Below, piece after piece: positions 42,658 to 52,086 of a DNA stretch of 64,000 bases. The DNA is from Flavobacterium hibernum. Lineage in GTDB: Bacteria > Bacteroidota > Bacteroidia > Flavobacteriales > Flavobacteriaceae. The stretch lies in contig NZ_JPRK01000008.1 of assembly GCF_000832125.1 (NCBI RefSeq), forward strand, positions 372,001-436,000. The letters are read 5' to 3'. The notes beneath the pieces are model-generated. The model did not search any database and had not been told where the DNA came from. It worked only from the letters and a program-made list of their open reading frames with translations. Numbering within the stretch: the stretch's first letter is position 1; each line of letters opens with the position of its first letter. The position numbers and the translations under genes are program-made.

Positions 42658-43347
42658 ATGAAGAAAATTTTTAATTTATTGTTATGTTTTTTCCCCTTTA
42701 TCACACTAAATGCTCAAATCAATGAGCTTGGTGTTTTTCTTGGTGGAAGTAACTTTGTTGGTGATGTAGGAAGCACTACTTATATTGCACCGGAAAAACT
42801 AGCTTTTGGCGTTTTGTATAAGTGGAATAAAAGCCCGCGTCACGCTTATCGTTTTTCGTACACACAGTCAACAGTTGTTGGAAACGATCTAGACTCAGAC
42901 GAATCAGGAAGAAACAAAAGAGGTTACCGTTTTGAAAACAATATAAAAGAATTCTCAGCAGGATTAGAATTCAATTTTTTTGATTTTAATTTGCATGATT
43001 ATCATCGAAAAATAACTCCTTATATATTTTCAGGCGTAAATTTTATCCTTTATGATCAATTGTACCGTTTTAAAACAACGCCAAACGTAGTAAATTCACA
43101 AAATTCAAATTCGTTTGCTATACCTATTATATTAGGAATAAAATCAAATATAGCACCGCATCTCGTTCTTGGTGTCGAAGTTGGAGCACGATACACCTTT
43201 ACAGATGATATCGACTCAAGCAACCCAAATACAAAAAACACAAACATTTTCCAGTTTGGAAATTTAAATAATAATGACTGGTATGTCTTCTCGGGTGTTA
43301 CTTTAACGTATACCTTTGGACAAAAACCTTGCTATTGCGCATATTAA
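42658..43347 (+). CDS. DUF6089 family outer-membrane protein
   Basis: A 229-residue protein with a signal peptide (about 1-19, ending LNAQ), then the DUF6089 pattern NELGVFLGGSNFVGDVGSTT and LAFGVLYKWNKSPRHAYRFS, with alternating strands ending FSGVTLTYTFGQK typical of small outer-membrane barrels. Role unknown. It is the first gene after a strong promoter and 5 bases before uppS, part of an envelope-assembly operon with bamA and the ompH pair. Confidence 0.82.
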   Translation: MKKIFNLLLCFFPFITLNAQINELGVFLGGSNFVGDVGSTTYIAPEKLAFGVLYKWNKSPRHAYRFSYTQSTVVGNDLDSDESGRNKRGYRFENNIKEFSAGLEFNFFDFNLHDYHRKITPYIFSGVNFILYDQLYRFKTTPNVVNSQNSNSFAIPIILGIKSNIAPHLVLGVEVGARYTFTDDIDSSNPNTKNTNIFQFGNLNNNDWYVFSGVTLTYTFGQKPCYCAY

Positions 43348-43352
43348 CAACA

Positions 43353-44093
43353 ATGAATTTAATAGACTCTATAGATCACACAAACTTACCCAAACATCTG
43401 GCCATTATTATGGACGGGAATGGTCGTTGGGCAAAACAACAAGGTTTTTTGAGAGCATTTGGCCATGAAAACGGAACAAAATCTGTAAAAAAAACAATTA
43501 CAACTTGTGCCAAACTTGGCATTGAGTATTTAACATTATATGCTTTTTCTACTGAAAACTGGAACCGTCCTAAACTAGAGGTTGAAGCATTAATGAGAAT
43601 TTTAATCAATTCCTTAAAAAAAGAACTTGGTACTTTACAAGAAAACAATATCAGACTTAATGCTATTGGTAACCTTGAAAAATTACCAAAATCAGCTCAA
43701 AAAGAGCTATTGGATGTGATTGATAAAACAAAAAATAATACACGTCTTACTCTAACCCTGGCTTTAAGTTACGGATCAAGAGAAGAATTGGTAAATGCCG
43801 TGAGAATCATCAGTGATAAAGTTAAAAATAATATAATTTCAATAGACGCTATTGACGATTCAATTATAAATGAGCATCTTTACACGCAAAATTTACCTGA
43901 CGTAGATTTATTAATAAGAACAAGTGGAGAACATAGAATAAGTAATTTTTTGCTATGGCAGATCGCCTATGCAGAATTATATTTTACTAATGTCTTATGG
44001 CCAGACTTTAAAGACCAAGATTTATATGAGGCTATTATTAGTTATCAAAAAAGAGAACGTAGATTTGGAAAAACCAGTGAACAAATTAAATAA
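43353..44093 (+). CDS. uppS: Isoprenyl transferase (undecaprenyl diphosphate synthase)
   Basis: Makes the C55 lipid carrier for peptidoglycan and surface polysaccharide. From the ATG at 43353, 5 bases after the DUF6089 stop (an upstream in-frame ATG at 43329 lies within that gene), the protein has 246 residues. Signature IIMDGNGRWAKQQG (18-31, catalytic Asp21), TLYAFSTENWNRP and LLIRTSGEHRISNFLLWQ are present. It is cotranscribed with DUF6089 and bamA. Confidence 0.95.
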   Translation: MNLIDSIDHTNLPKHLAIIMDGNGRWAKQQGFLRAFGHENGTKSVKKTITTCAKLGIEYLTLYAFSTENWNRPKLEVEALMRILINSLKKELGTLQENNIRLNAIGNLEKLPKSAQKELLDVIDKTKNNTRLTLTLALSYGSREELVNAVRIISDKVKNNIISIDAIDDSIINEHLYTQNLPDVDLLIRTSGEHRISNFLLWQIAYAELYFTNVLWPDFKDQDLYEAIISYQKRERRFGKTSEQIK

Positions 44094-44100
44094 TTTTTTA

Positions 44101-46773
44101 GTGTTACAAAAAAGAATACAAATAGTCTTTACCCTAATCCTTTTGGGTAGTTTTTCACAAATAAAAGCACAAGAAAGAGTTCCTTTTGATCAAGGAAAAA
44201 AATATATTCTTGCTAAAGTTTCTGTTGTTGGTAAAATAAGCTTCAATGAACAAACTGTTGTTACTTTCTCTGGCCTTCAAAAAGGGCAAGAAATAACAGT
44301 TCCCGGTGAAGAAATTAGTAGTGCAATTAAAAAATTAGGAAAGCTTGGTCTTTTTGATGAGATTTCTTTTTACGTAAATAAAGTCGAAAACGACAGTATC
44401 TTTTTGGACCTAAACATTGTTGAACTTCCTAAGTTAAACGAAGTAAAGTTTGTTGGTATTAAGAAAAGTAAAGTCGAAGGATTAATTAAGGACAACAATT
44501 TGACCAAAAATAAAATTGTCAACGAAAACTTAATTACCACGACTAAAAACTACATCGAAAACAAATACAAAAAAGATGGTTTTTATAACACCAAAGTTAC
44601 TATTACAAACACTCCTGACACCATAAATGGTCATCAGGTAAATATGCTTGTTCGGGTAGATAAAGGAGACAAAGTAAAAATTAGCAGCATTGACTTCATT
44701 GGTAACAAACAACTTACTTCAAGTCAACTTAGAGGCGCAATGAAAGACACTAAACAAAAAAATGTCCTTCGTGTTTTAAAATCTTCAAAATTTATACCTG
44801 AAAAATATAAGACTGACTTAGAAAAAGTTGTTGCTGCTTATAAAGAAAAAGGATATCGTGATGCTCGTATTATTTATGACTCTGTTACTTACAACAAGGA
44901 CAAAAATATGCTTGCTATTAAAATCAAAATGGAAGAAGGAAACAAATATTATTTTGGTAATATTAAGTTCTTAGGAAATACTGTTTACTCTGATCAATTA
45001 TTAAATCGTTATTTAGGAATTAAAAAAGGCGAAACTTATAACGGAGTTTTACTTGAAAAACGAATTGCAGACAAATCAAAACCAGATGCTGAAGACATTA
45101 CCAACTTATACCAAAACAATGGTTATTTGTTTTCTAATGTTAATGCTGTAGAGGTAAAAACAGTTAACGATACTATCGATTTTGAAATTAGAGTTACGGA
45201 AGGTCCAATTGCTTATTTCAACAAAATATCTGTTGTAGGAAACGATAAAACAAACGATCACGTTATTTATCGCGAACTTAGAACTAAGCCGGGTGAAAAA
45301 TATAGTAAAGAACAATTAGTTAGAACTATTCGTGAAATTGGACAATTAGGATTCTTTGATCCTGAGGCTATTGATCCAAAATTCAAAAATGTTGACGCTG
45401 GTGCAGGAACAGTTGATATTGAGTATCATGTTGTAGAAAAAGGATCTAGCCAGGTTGAGCTTCAAGGAGGTTATGGTGGTGGTGGTTTCATTGGAACTTT
45501 AGGACTATCTTTTAATAATTTCTCTGCAAGAAAATTATTTGATAAAGAAGCATACAAGCCTTTACCAATGGGAGACGGTCAAAAAGTAGCACTTCGTTTA
45601 CAAGGAAGTACATATTTCCAGACTTATAGTTTATCATTCTCAGAGCCATGGTTTGGAGGAAAAAAACCTGTACAATTTAGTTCATCTATCTCATACAGTA
45701 AGCAATTCTTAAACAATTACGCTACTAATACTGTAGACAAAAGTAAAAGCTTTAACATCTTAACATTACAAGTTGGTTTAGCAAAAAGACTTACCGTGCC
45801 GGATGATTATTTTGTATTATCACAATCTATTAGTTACCAACATTATGATTTAAATAACTACAACACTGGTTTATTTACTTTTGGTAACGGTGCATCAAGA
45901 AACTTAGCATACACTATTGGATTATCAAGAAGTAATAAAGGGGTTAACCCAATATTCCCAACATACGGTTCAGAGTTTAGTATTTCTGCAAAAGTAACTC
46001 CTCCTTACTCTTTATTTAATGGAGTTGATTACGGAGATTTACAGAATCAAAAAGAATACAAATCTCGATATACAGGAGTAGCAACTTCTGGTGTAGACGG
46101 ACAACCGCTTAATCCTGGTGATTATGTAAAAACTGCAACAATAAACGGTCAAACAGGAACAGTAAGTGTTGGATCTGATTTTGCAAATGCAGATACTGAC
46201 CAAGGAAAAGTGGATCAAAAGAAATACAACTGGTTAGAATACTATAAAGTAAAATTCAAAGCAGATTGGTATACTAAAATTTATGGTAAACTAGTATTAA
46301 GAACATTAACAGAGTTTGGTTTCTTAGGAGCTTACGATCAGTCTAGAGGTGTTGTGCCATTTGAGCGTTTCTATTTAGGAGGAGACGGTATGGCAAATTA
46401 CTCGATGGATGGTAGAGAAACGATCCAATTAAGAGGTTATAAAAATAACGCCTTAACTCCTGTAAACGCAAATGGAGACCCAATTGGAGCAACTATTTAT
46501 AATAAATTCTCTATGGAACTACGTTATCCAATTACATTAAAATCTTCTGCATCGATTTATGCATTAGCATTTTTAGAGGCTGGATCATCTTACCCTACGT
46601 TTAAAGATTATAACCCATTTGATTTGAGCCGTTCTGCAGGTGTTGGTTTACGTGTATTCATGCCAGCATTTGGATTATTAGGTATTGATTGGGGTTACGG
46701 TTTCGATCCACAGCCTGGAGAAACTAAAGCACACGGTAAAGAAATTCACTTTATTATTGGACAACAGTTTTAG
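44101..46773 (+). CDS. bamA: Outer membrane protein assembly factor BamA
   Basis: The core insertase of the beta-barrel assembly machine. The frame is open from 43969 inside uppS, but a GTG at 44101, 7 bases after the uppS stop, begins a proper signal peptide (LQKRIQIVFTLILLGSFSQI then KAQ), giving 890 residues. Five POTRA-like repeats follow (for example KVSVVGKISFNEQTV, EVKFVGIKKSKVEGL), then the 16-strand barrel with RGYKNNALTP (the conserved VRGF/Y loop) and a C-terminal HFIIGQQF strand. It is cotranscribed with uppS and the ompH pair. Confidence 0.94.
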   Translation: MLQKRIQIVFTLILLGSFSQIKAQERVPFDQGKKYILAKVSVVGKISFNEQTVVTFSGLQKGQEITVPGEEISSAIKKLGKLGLFDEISFYVNKVENDSIFLDLNIVELPKLNEVKFVGIKKSKVEGLIKDNNLTKNKIVNENLITTTKNYIENKYKKDGFYNTKVTITNTPDTINGHQVNMLVRVDKGDKVKISSIDFIGNKQLTSSQLRGAMKDTKQKNVLRVLKSSKFIPEKYKTDLEKVVAAYKEKGYRDARIIYDSVTYNKDKNMLAIKIKMEEGNKYYFGNIKFLGNTVYSDQLLNRYLGIKKGETYNGVLLEKRIADKSKPDAEDITNLYQNNGYLFSNVNAVEVKTVNDTIDFEIRVTEGPIAYFNKISVVGNDKTNDHVIYRELRTKPGEKYSKEQLVRTIREIGQLGFFDPEAIDPKFKNVDAGAGTVDIEYHVVEKGSSQVELQGGYGGGGFIGTLGLSFNNFSARKLFDKEAYKPLPMGDGQKVALRLQGSTYFQTYSLSFSEPWFGGKKPVQFSSSISYSKQFLNNYATNTVDKSKSFNILTLQVGLAKRLTVPDDYFVLSQSISYQHYDLNNYNTGLFTFGNGASRNLAYTIGLSRSNKGVNPIFPTYGSEFSISAKVTPPYSLFNGVDYGDLQNQKEYKSRYTGVATSGVDGQPLNPGDYVKTATINGQTGTVSVGSDFANADTDQGKVDQKKYNWLEYYKVKFKADWYTKIYGKLVLRTLTEFGFLGAYDQSRGVVPFERFYLGGDGMANYSMDGRETIQLRGYKNNALTPVNANGDPIGATIYNKFSMELRYPITLKSSASIYALAFLEAGSSYPTFKDYNPFDLSRSAGVGLRVFMPAFGLLGIDWGYGFDPQPGETKAHGKEIHFIIGQQF

Positions 46774-46820
46774 TAGAAATTTTAGTACATTTGCTTGAAA
46801 TTTTGAAATTAACTAATGTT

Positions 46821-47840
46821 ATGAGAAAACAAATTTTATTTATATTTTTAGCCCTGATCGTAGCAAGTACCATTGATGCTCAAACGAGAACAACAAGGAT
46901 TGGCTACATTGACATGGAATATATTTTGGAAAATGTTTCTGATTACAAAGAAGCGAAAGCTCAATTAGAGTTAAAAGCTCAAAAGTGGAAACAAGATATA
47001 GAAGCAAAAAAACTTGACATTAATAAACTTAAGGAAGGGCTTAAAGCCGAAAGAGCTTTACTTACTAAAGAACTTATTGATGAAAGAGAAACTGAAATTA
47101 AATTTCTAGAAGACGAAATGCTGGATTATCAGCAAAAACAATTTGGAGCTGATGGAAATTTAATTCATCAAAAAGCAGCATTGGCCAAGCCTATCCAAGA
47201 CCAGGTTTTTACTGCGGTTCAAGATATTGCCGAAGCAAAAAATTATGATTTTGTTTTTGACAAATCATCAGATTTAACAATGCTTTTTAGTAATAAAAAA
47301 TTTGATATTAGCGATCAAGTTATTCGTATTCTAAACAGAACTGATAAACGTGAGCAATTAACTAAAAAACAGTTAAAAGATCAGGAGATTAAAGAAAGTA
47401 AAGAAAACGCGATTGATGAAAATCCGGCATTACAAGACCGTCAAAAAGTACTAGACGAGAAAAAGGCTGCCAGAGAAAAATTAATTGAAGACAGACGATT
47501 AGAGCAAGAAGCTAAGAAAAAAGAATACGACGACAGAAGAAAAGCAATTGCAGCCGAAAGAGAAGCTAAAAAAAATGGCACGGTTTCTGAACCTGCTAAA
47601 ACAGACGCAACAGCAAAACCTGCTACAACAGGAACAGATGCAACTGCCAAGCCTGCTGCTGCCACAGGAACAGAAACAACAACTGAACCAGCTGTTGATA
47701 AAGCTGCAGAAAGACAAAAACTTTACGAGCAGCGCAAAAAAGAGTTAGAAGATAGAAGAAAGAAAATTTTAGAAGAAAGAGAAGCGGCTAAAAAAGCGAA
47801 AGAGGCCGAAACACAAAAAACAAATACGACCAATAATTAA
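46821..47840 (+). CDS. OmpH/Skp-family periplasmic chaperone, long form
   Basis: Skp-type chaperones hold unfolded outer-membrane proteins on the way to BamA. From the ATG at 46821 the protein has 339 residues with a signal peptide (about 1-22). Residues about 25-175 fit OmpH (RIGYIDMEYILENVSDYKEA, long coiled helices). The second half is an unusual extension: charged coiled coil (RQKVLDEKKAAREKLIEDRR) interrupted by a Thr/Ala-rich stretch (TGTDATAKPAAATG) and more Lys/Glu helix. It lies between bamA and a shorter ompH copy. Confidence 0.88.
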   Translation: MRKQILFIFLALIVASTIDAQTRTTRIGYIDMEYILENVSDYKEAKAQLELKAQKWKQDIEAKKLDINKLKEGLKAERALLTKELIDERETEIKFLEDEMLDYQQKQFGADGNLIHQKAALAKPIQDQVFTAVQDIAEAKNYDFVFDKSSDLTMLFSNKKFDISDQVIRILNRTDKREQLTKKQLKDQEIKESKENAIDENPALQDRQKVLDEKKAAREKLIEDRRLEQEAKKKEYDDRRKAIAAEREAKKNGTVSEPAKTDATAKPATTGTDATAKPAAATGTETTTEPAVDKAAERQKLYEQRKKELEDRRKKILEEREAAKKAKEAETQKTNTTNN

Positions 47841-47855
47841 TTAATATTTTTAAAA

Positions 47856-48359
47856 ATGATGAAACAAATCAAAACTTTACTAATTGCTGCAATACTAATT
47901 TTAGGAGCAAGTAACACAATGAACGCACAAGCTAAGGTAGCTCATGTTGATGTTAGCGAGATTATGTCGAAAATGCCTGCAATGCTAGATGCACAAAATC
48001 AACTACAAAAATTAAGTGGTACATATGATGCAGAATACAAAAAAATGGTTGACGAATATCAAGTAAAAATCAAAAAGTACGAAGCTGAAGCTACAACTGT
48101 ATCTGAAGCAATCAACACTGATCGTTCTAAAGAAGTACAAGACATGCAAAAGAGAATTGTTGACTACAGAGACAATGCTCAAAAAGAATTGCAACAAAAA
48201 GAAACTGACATCGTTAAACCATTAATGGAAAAAGTAAGAGCTTCTATCCAAAAAGTTGGAAAAGCTAAAGGTTTCCAATATGTGTTAGATGGTTCTACTC
48301 TTTTATTAGCTGATGGTCCAAACATTACTGCTGATGTAAAAAAAGATTTAGGATTCTAA
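47856..48359 (+). CDS. OmpH/Skp-family periplasmic chaperone, short form
   Basis: A 167-residue protein with a signal peptide (about 1-24) and a standard OmpH domain: KVAHVDVSEIMSKMPAMLDA, the long helical tentacles and the C-terminal FQYVLDGSTLLLADG. It is the normal-length partner of the longer copy 15 bases upstream. Two adjacent ompH genes after bamA are common in Bacteroidota. A strong terminator follows. Confidence 0.92.
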   Translation: MMKQIKTLLIAAILILGASNTMNAQAKVAHVDVSEIMSKMPAMLDAQNQLQKLSGTYDAEYKKMVDEYQVKIKKYEAEATTVSEAINTDRSKEVQDMQKRIVDYRDNAQKELQQKETDIVKPLMEKVRASIQKVGKAKGFQYVLDGSTLLLADGPNITADVKKDLGF

Positions 48360-48380
48360 AAACGAATTTCTTTCAATCAA

Positions 48381-48420
48381 AACTGTCCAAACTTTTAGAA
48401 AGTTTGGACAGTTTTTTTTT
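48381..48420 (+). terminator. Terminator of the bamA-ompH operon
   Basis: AACTGTCCAAACT, loop TTTAGAA, AGTTTGGACAGTT, then TTTTTT; a 13-base perfect stem. Confidence 0.92.
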
Positions 48421-48498
48421 ACAATAAAATAAGATTAAAAATCCTTAATATTTGTAGATTTCCTTTAAATTGGAATATAAATTTATTTCAAAAAACAC

Positions 48499-48506
48499 TA
48501 AATTTG
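48499..48506 (+). promoter_or_regulatory. -7 promoter element abutting the murI start
   Basis: TAAATTTG ends only 4 bases before the murI ATG at 48511. Initiation a few bases past this element would give a leaderless or nearly leaderless message. Confidence 0.5.
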
Positions 48507-48510
48507 TATT

Positions 48511-49287
48511 ATGACGAACAACAATCCTATAGGCGTTTTTGATTCCGGTATTGGAGGAACTTCCATCTGGAGCGCCATTCACGATCTACTTCCTAACGAA
48601 AAAACTATTTATTTGGCAGATAGTAAAAACGCTCCTTACGGTCAAAGAACAAAAGAAGAGATTGTTGTTTTAAGTAAAAAAAATGTAGATTTTTTACTCG
48701 AACAAAACTGCAAACTTATTGTTGTCGCTTGTAATACAGCAACAACAAATGCTATTCGAGAACTTCGTGCAGATTATGACATTCCTTTTATTGGAATTGA
48801 ACCGGCTATTAAACCAGCAGCAAACAATTCGAAGACGCAAGTTATTGGCATCTTAGCAACAAAAGGAACCTTAAATAGTGAGCTGTTTAATAAAACAGCA
48901 GAGATGTTTCAGAACACCAAAATAATTGAACAAGTAGGTTATGGACTTGTTCAATTAATTGAAGATGGGAATTTAAATTCGCCTGAGATGACTCAATTAC
49001 TTGAGTCTTATTTACAGCCAATGATTGAAGCCAATATTGACTATCTTGTTTTAGGTTGCAGTCATTACCCTTATTTGATTCCGCAGATTAAAAAAATCCT
49101 TCCGGAACACATTCAGATTATTGATTCTGGTGAGGCAGTTGCCAGACAAACTCAAAACATCTTACGCGAAAAAGTGGGTTTTACAGACCATTCAAAAAGT
49201 GATCCTGTATTTTATGTCAATTCAAATCCAGAAGTCTTAAAATCAATTTTAGATTACAAATACCCTGTGATCGAAAAGGACTTTTAA
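48511..49287 (+). CDS. murI: Glutamate racemase
   Basis: Makes D-glutamate for peptidoglycan. The 258-residue protein has FDSGIGGTSIW (10-20), the first catalytic Cys in VVACNTATTN (Cys74), the second in LGCSHYPYL (Cys183), and the APYGQRT substrate loop. Length normal. It is convergent with the outer-membrane protein gene at 49292. The promoter element lies unusually close to the start codon. Confidence 0.95.
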   Translation: MTNNNPIGVFDSGIGGTSIWSAIHDLLPNEKTIYLADSKNAPYGQRTKEEIVVLSKKNVDFLLEQNCKLIVVACNTATTNAIRELRADYDIPFIGIEPAIKPAANNSKTQVIGILATKGTLNSELFNKTAEMFQNTKIIEQVGYGLVQLIEDGNLNSPEMTQLLESYLQPMIEANIDYLVLGCSHYPYLIPQIKKILPEHIQIIDSGEAVARQTQNILREKVGFTDHSKSDPVFYVNSNPEVLKSILDYKYPVIEKDF

Positions 49288-49291
49288 AGTC

Positions 49292-50527
49292 TTATTCTAT
49301 TTTTCGTTTAACAAACCAAATTCCGTCCAAAGATAAATTGAGTGATATTTTATGATAATTTTCTTTAATTAAATTATCCGAAATCCTTCCTTTTTGTCCG
49401 TACGAATAGGAAATATTTAAAGACGAATATGTGTTTTCAATTGGTAAAGAAAGTCCAAAAGAAATTGCGGCATTATTAACTCTTTTACCATCAACTTCCA
49501 GGTAACCAGTATCAAAGTTCACACCGGTCGCATATTGAACTCTATCCCAGTATTTACGAATATTCTTTTTGGGACTATAAGTAAATCCTAGGGCAAATCG
49601 ATCTTGATTTACAAAATCACCATACAATTCAGATTGTTTAGTATTACTCCACAGACTTCTTTCATAATCCAAAGTCATATTTAAGTTATTCTTGAAACGT
49701 TTACTTATACCTATACCCATTTCTAATGGCATGTAATAATCGTCTGTATCTGATGCTACATTAGACTCTACAGTTGTCACAACCTCATCTGCGACTGTTT
49801 GAACTGTCTGAACTTTTGAAGCTTTAATTTGCGTTGGCACTTTAAATGTTGTTGCAACAGTTAGTGTAGAATCAATTTTGTATTGCGCCCCCAAAGTTGC
49901 ACGTACGCCACTATAATTTGTTTTTTTCTGAATACTCGTAATCGAATTCAAAATTAAAAAACTTCTATTATCATTCGTATTTCCAAACAACACAGATGCT
50001 GTTGCTCCTAGAGACAATTTCTTTCCGAATCGATATCCATACGATAAATCAAAATTATTCAAACCACCAGAACCTGTTGCGGTTATATAGTAGTAATCCA
50101 GACTGTTTTCGATAGGTAATTTTAGGTTAGAAATTTTAAAGGTCGAACTCGAGTACGGTCGCAATGAAGCACTAAATCCAGAGTTTTTACTAACCGGAAA
50201 TGCAAAAGCAATATGTGAGAATTGAAAATTGTTACGGCTTTCGCTTCTGGAACCACTTTGATAGGTTGTCATTATGGCTTTTCCACCAATATCGAACATA
50301 AAGTGATTTTGAGGCAGAAAACCAAGCGAAGCCGGATTCAAATTATTGATAAATGTATTGGACGGCAAAGCCATTCCAGAAGAACCAATTGATGGAATTT
50401 CACCAAAATCAGAATCATATAAACTCCCTACTCCATACAATGAATATGGCGAACTTGAAATACTTTGAGAGAATGAAGTTATCGACATTAATATGAAGCA
50501 ACTTAAGTAGACTATTTTACTTTTCAT
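49292..50527 (-). CDS. Outer-membrane beta-barrel protein
   Basis: A 411-residue protein with a signal peptide (about 1-21, ending SFSQ), then a PorV/FadL-like N-terminus (SSPYSLYGVGSLYDSDFGEI, SGMALPSNTFINNLNPASLG) and many alternating amphipathic strands ending KRKIE. I would call it an outer-membrane barrel of the transporter type without a substrate. It starts directly after the DUF4270 lipoprotein gene (no gap), an arrangement often seen in flavobacteria, so the two products may act together. Confidence 0.78.
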   Translation of the reverse strand: MKSKIVYLSCFILMSITSFSQSISSSPYSLYGVGSLYDSDFGEIPSIGSSGMALPSNTFINNLNPASLGFLPQNHFMFDIGGKAIMTTYQSGSRSESRNNFQFSHIAFAFPVSKNSGFSASLRPYSSSTFKISNLKLPIENSLDYYYITATGSGGLNNFDLSYGYRFGKKLSLGATASVLFGNTNDNRSFLILNSITSIQKKTNYSGVRATLGAQYKIDSTLTVATTFKVPTQIKASKVQTVQTVADEVVTTVESNVASDTDDYYMPLEMGIGISKRFKNNLNMTLDYERSLWSNTKQSELYGDFVNQDRFALGFTYSPKKNIRKYWDRVQYATGVNFDTGYLEVDGKRVNNAAISFGLSLPIENTYSSLNISYSYGQKGRISDNLIKENYHKISLNLSLDGIWFVKRKIE

Positions 50528-51856
50528 TTAGTAAGAGATGTAATAAATTTTAAGCAGAATTTTATTGTTCAAATGTTTTTGATCTCCCAAAACAATTCGA
50601 TTTACAGTTTTAGAAATTCCGGGTAAGGTGAGAATAAGTGATGATCTTGTATCAGATTGTTTCAGCATTTCTTTTTGCAGAAAATTACCTATTGGAATTA
50701 AGTATCCGATATTCTCATTGAATTCATCACTTTTTTTATTCAGTATACCAAAGACTGATGTTCCGGCAGAATTTACTAACGAAGCGCTAATTCTATTTAA
50801 ATTATCACCAACATAAATCTTTAAGGAATCGGCCAAAGGATATTGTTCTGAATAAGAATTATTAACTGGTCTTAAAACTAATTGAGCATCTACAATGGCA
50901 CCTTTTTCTGAGAGGTACTTAAGCTGTTTAATGTTTGGGAAATCGATTCTACACGCAACTCCAGTTCCTGATTGTATAAATCCCTGATGATTGGTCAGCG
51001 AACTTGATAACTTACTTGTTGAAATAGGCAGATTTTGTATTATAGTGCCCGTTTTATCCAATGAGATCGAATTGAATTGCTTGGTCGCATCAGAAATCAT
51101 AAAATCAACAATATATGGCGTCTCTTCTGTATTTGCCTGATACTTGGAATAATACATTCGTACCTTACTCGTTGAGACATTAAAACCGGTAACGCTTGCA
51201 GAATTTGCAGTTGCAGGAACAAGAACCAGCCCTTTTAAGTATTCGTTGAAACTATCAAAATCCGTAATTTCTCTCTTCTTCAACTTCTGAAAGAGCGCCG
51301 CACCAAATGCACTACTCATTTTAATATTGATAGAATCTTTTTCTATTGGTCTGGGTTTATAAGAAATCGTACCAAGACTTTCATCGCTATAGCTTAAAGC
51401 CGAATTGTTGTAAAAATTATTATCCTCTGTATTAGGCTTTACTTTTTGAAGTAATCGATGAATATTAAAGGTTTGCACTTTTGTAGTATCTCCATAATAG
51501 TAGTTGTCGTACTTTAAAATCATCGAAATGGAATCAAAAACATAATTGGTTGTTTCTGTATCAGAACCGCCACTCATTAAAGCATAAGAACTTGACGCCA
51601 ATTGAAAATAACTATTCGATTTTACTTTTCCGTAAATTGGATCGTCATAGTTTCCAACCAAAATTCGGCTTTGATTTGAAGTAACCAAAGAATCAAAATT
51701 TATGGTCGACATCTCTACTGAAACCGTATCAATCAAAACAACCTTATTACTTAAAGCTAAATAATCAGATCCAACAACAAACTCACCGGCATCAGAATCT
51801 GTTCCGCATGAAAATACGGTCATGGCAAAAAGCAATATCAATATAAACTTGTGCAT
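50528..51856 (-). CDS. DUF4270 family lipoprotein
   Basis: A 442-residue lipoprotein from the ATG at 51856, with signal MHKFILILLFAMTVFSC (Cys17); the TTG-initiated extension to 51874 is not needed. The DUF4270 pattern is visible: VVLIDTVSVEMSTINFDSLV near the N-terminus and repeated FDSISMILKYDNYYYGDT-type strands. The family has no known role but is exported in Bacteroidota. It is upstream of and abuts the outer-membrane protein gene, and is divergent from the 52 kb cluster. Confidence 0.82.
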   Translation of the reverse strand: MHKFILILLFAMTVFSCGTDSDAGEFVVGSDYLALSNKVVLIDTVSVEMSTINFDSLVTSNQSRILVGNYDDPIYGKVKSNSYFQLASSSYALMSGGSDTETTNYVFDSISMILKYDNYYYGDTTKVQTFNIHRLLQKVKPNTEDNNFYNNSALSYSDESLGTISYKPRPIEKDSINIKMSSAFGAALFQKLKKREITDFDSFNEYLKGLVLVPATANSASVTGFNVSTSKVRMYYSKYQANTEETPYIVDFMISDATKQFNSISLDKTGTIIQNLPISTSKLSSSLTNHQGFIQSGTGVACRIDFPNIKQLKYLSEKGAIVDAQLVLRPVNNSYSEQYPLADSLKIYVGDNLNRISASLVNSAGTSVFGILNKKSDEFNENIGYLIPIGNFLQKEMLKQSDTRSSLILTLPGISKTVNRIVLGDQKHLNNKILLKIYYISY

Positions 51857-52062
51857 AATCAATTTTTTGAGCAAATATAATTTGCACTCCCCTGCACTAC
51901 ACTATAACATATACAGTCGCGTGTTTTTATACTATAAACAGCAAATAATGATCTATAATAGATTAATACTAGCAAATACTTCATTCGACATTAAAAAAGG
52001 GTATTTAGTCTATCAAAAACTCCCATACATATATCTTCTTTTTTTTAAAACCATTAGCCGAC

Positions 52063-52070
52063 TACTTTTG
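52063..52070 (+). promoter_or_regulatory. -7 promoter element of the 52 kb sensing operon
   Basis: TACTTTTG within ACTACTTTTGA (52061-52071), ending 16 bases before the first ATG. The same 11 bases precede the LytTR response-regulator gene at 56153-56163. Confidence 0.65.
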
Positions 52071-52086
52071 AACCAATAAATAAGTA

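Noticed and set aside
43969..44100. Upstream extension of bamA overlapping uppS
   Set aside because: It would place a long non-signal N-terminus before a clear signal peptide; the GTG at 44101 fits better.
47441..47748. Cys- and Ser-rich open frames opposite the ompH extension
   Set aside because: Shadows of the low-complexity coding region.
51822..52079. Plus-strand open frame of 85 codons
   Set aside because: It runs antisense into the start of the DUF4270 gene, has no family features and ends before a good promoter for the next gene; more likely intergenic.
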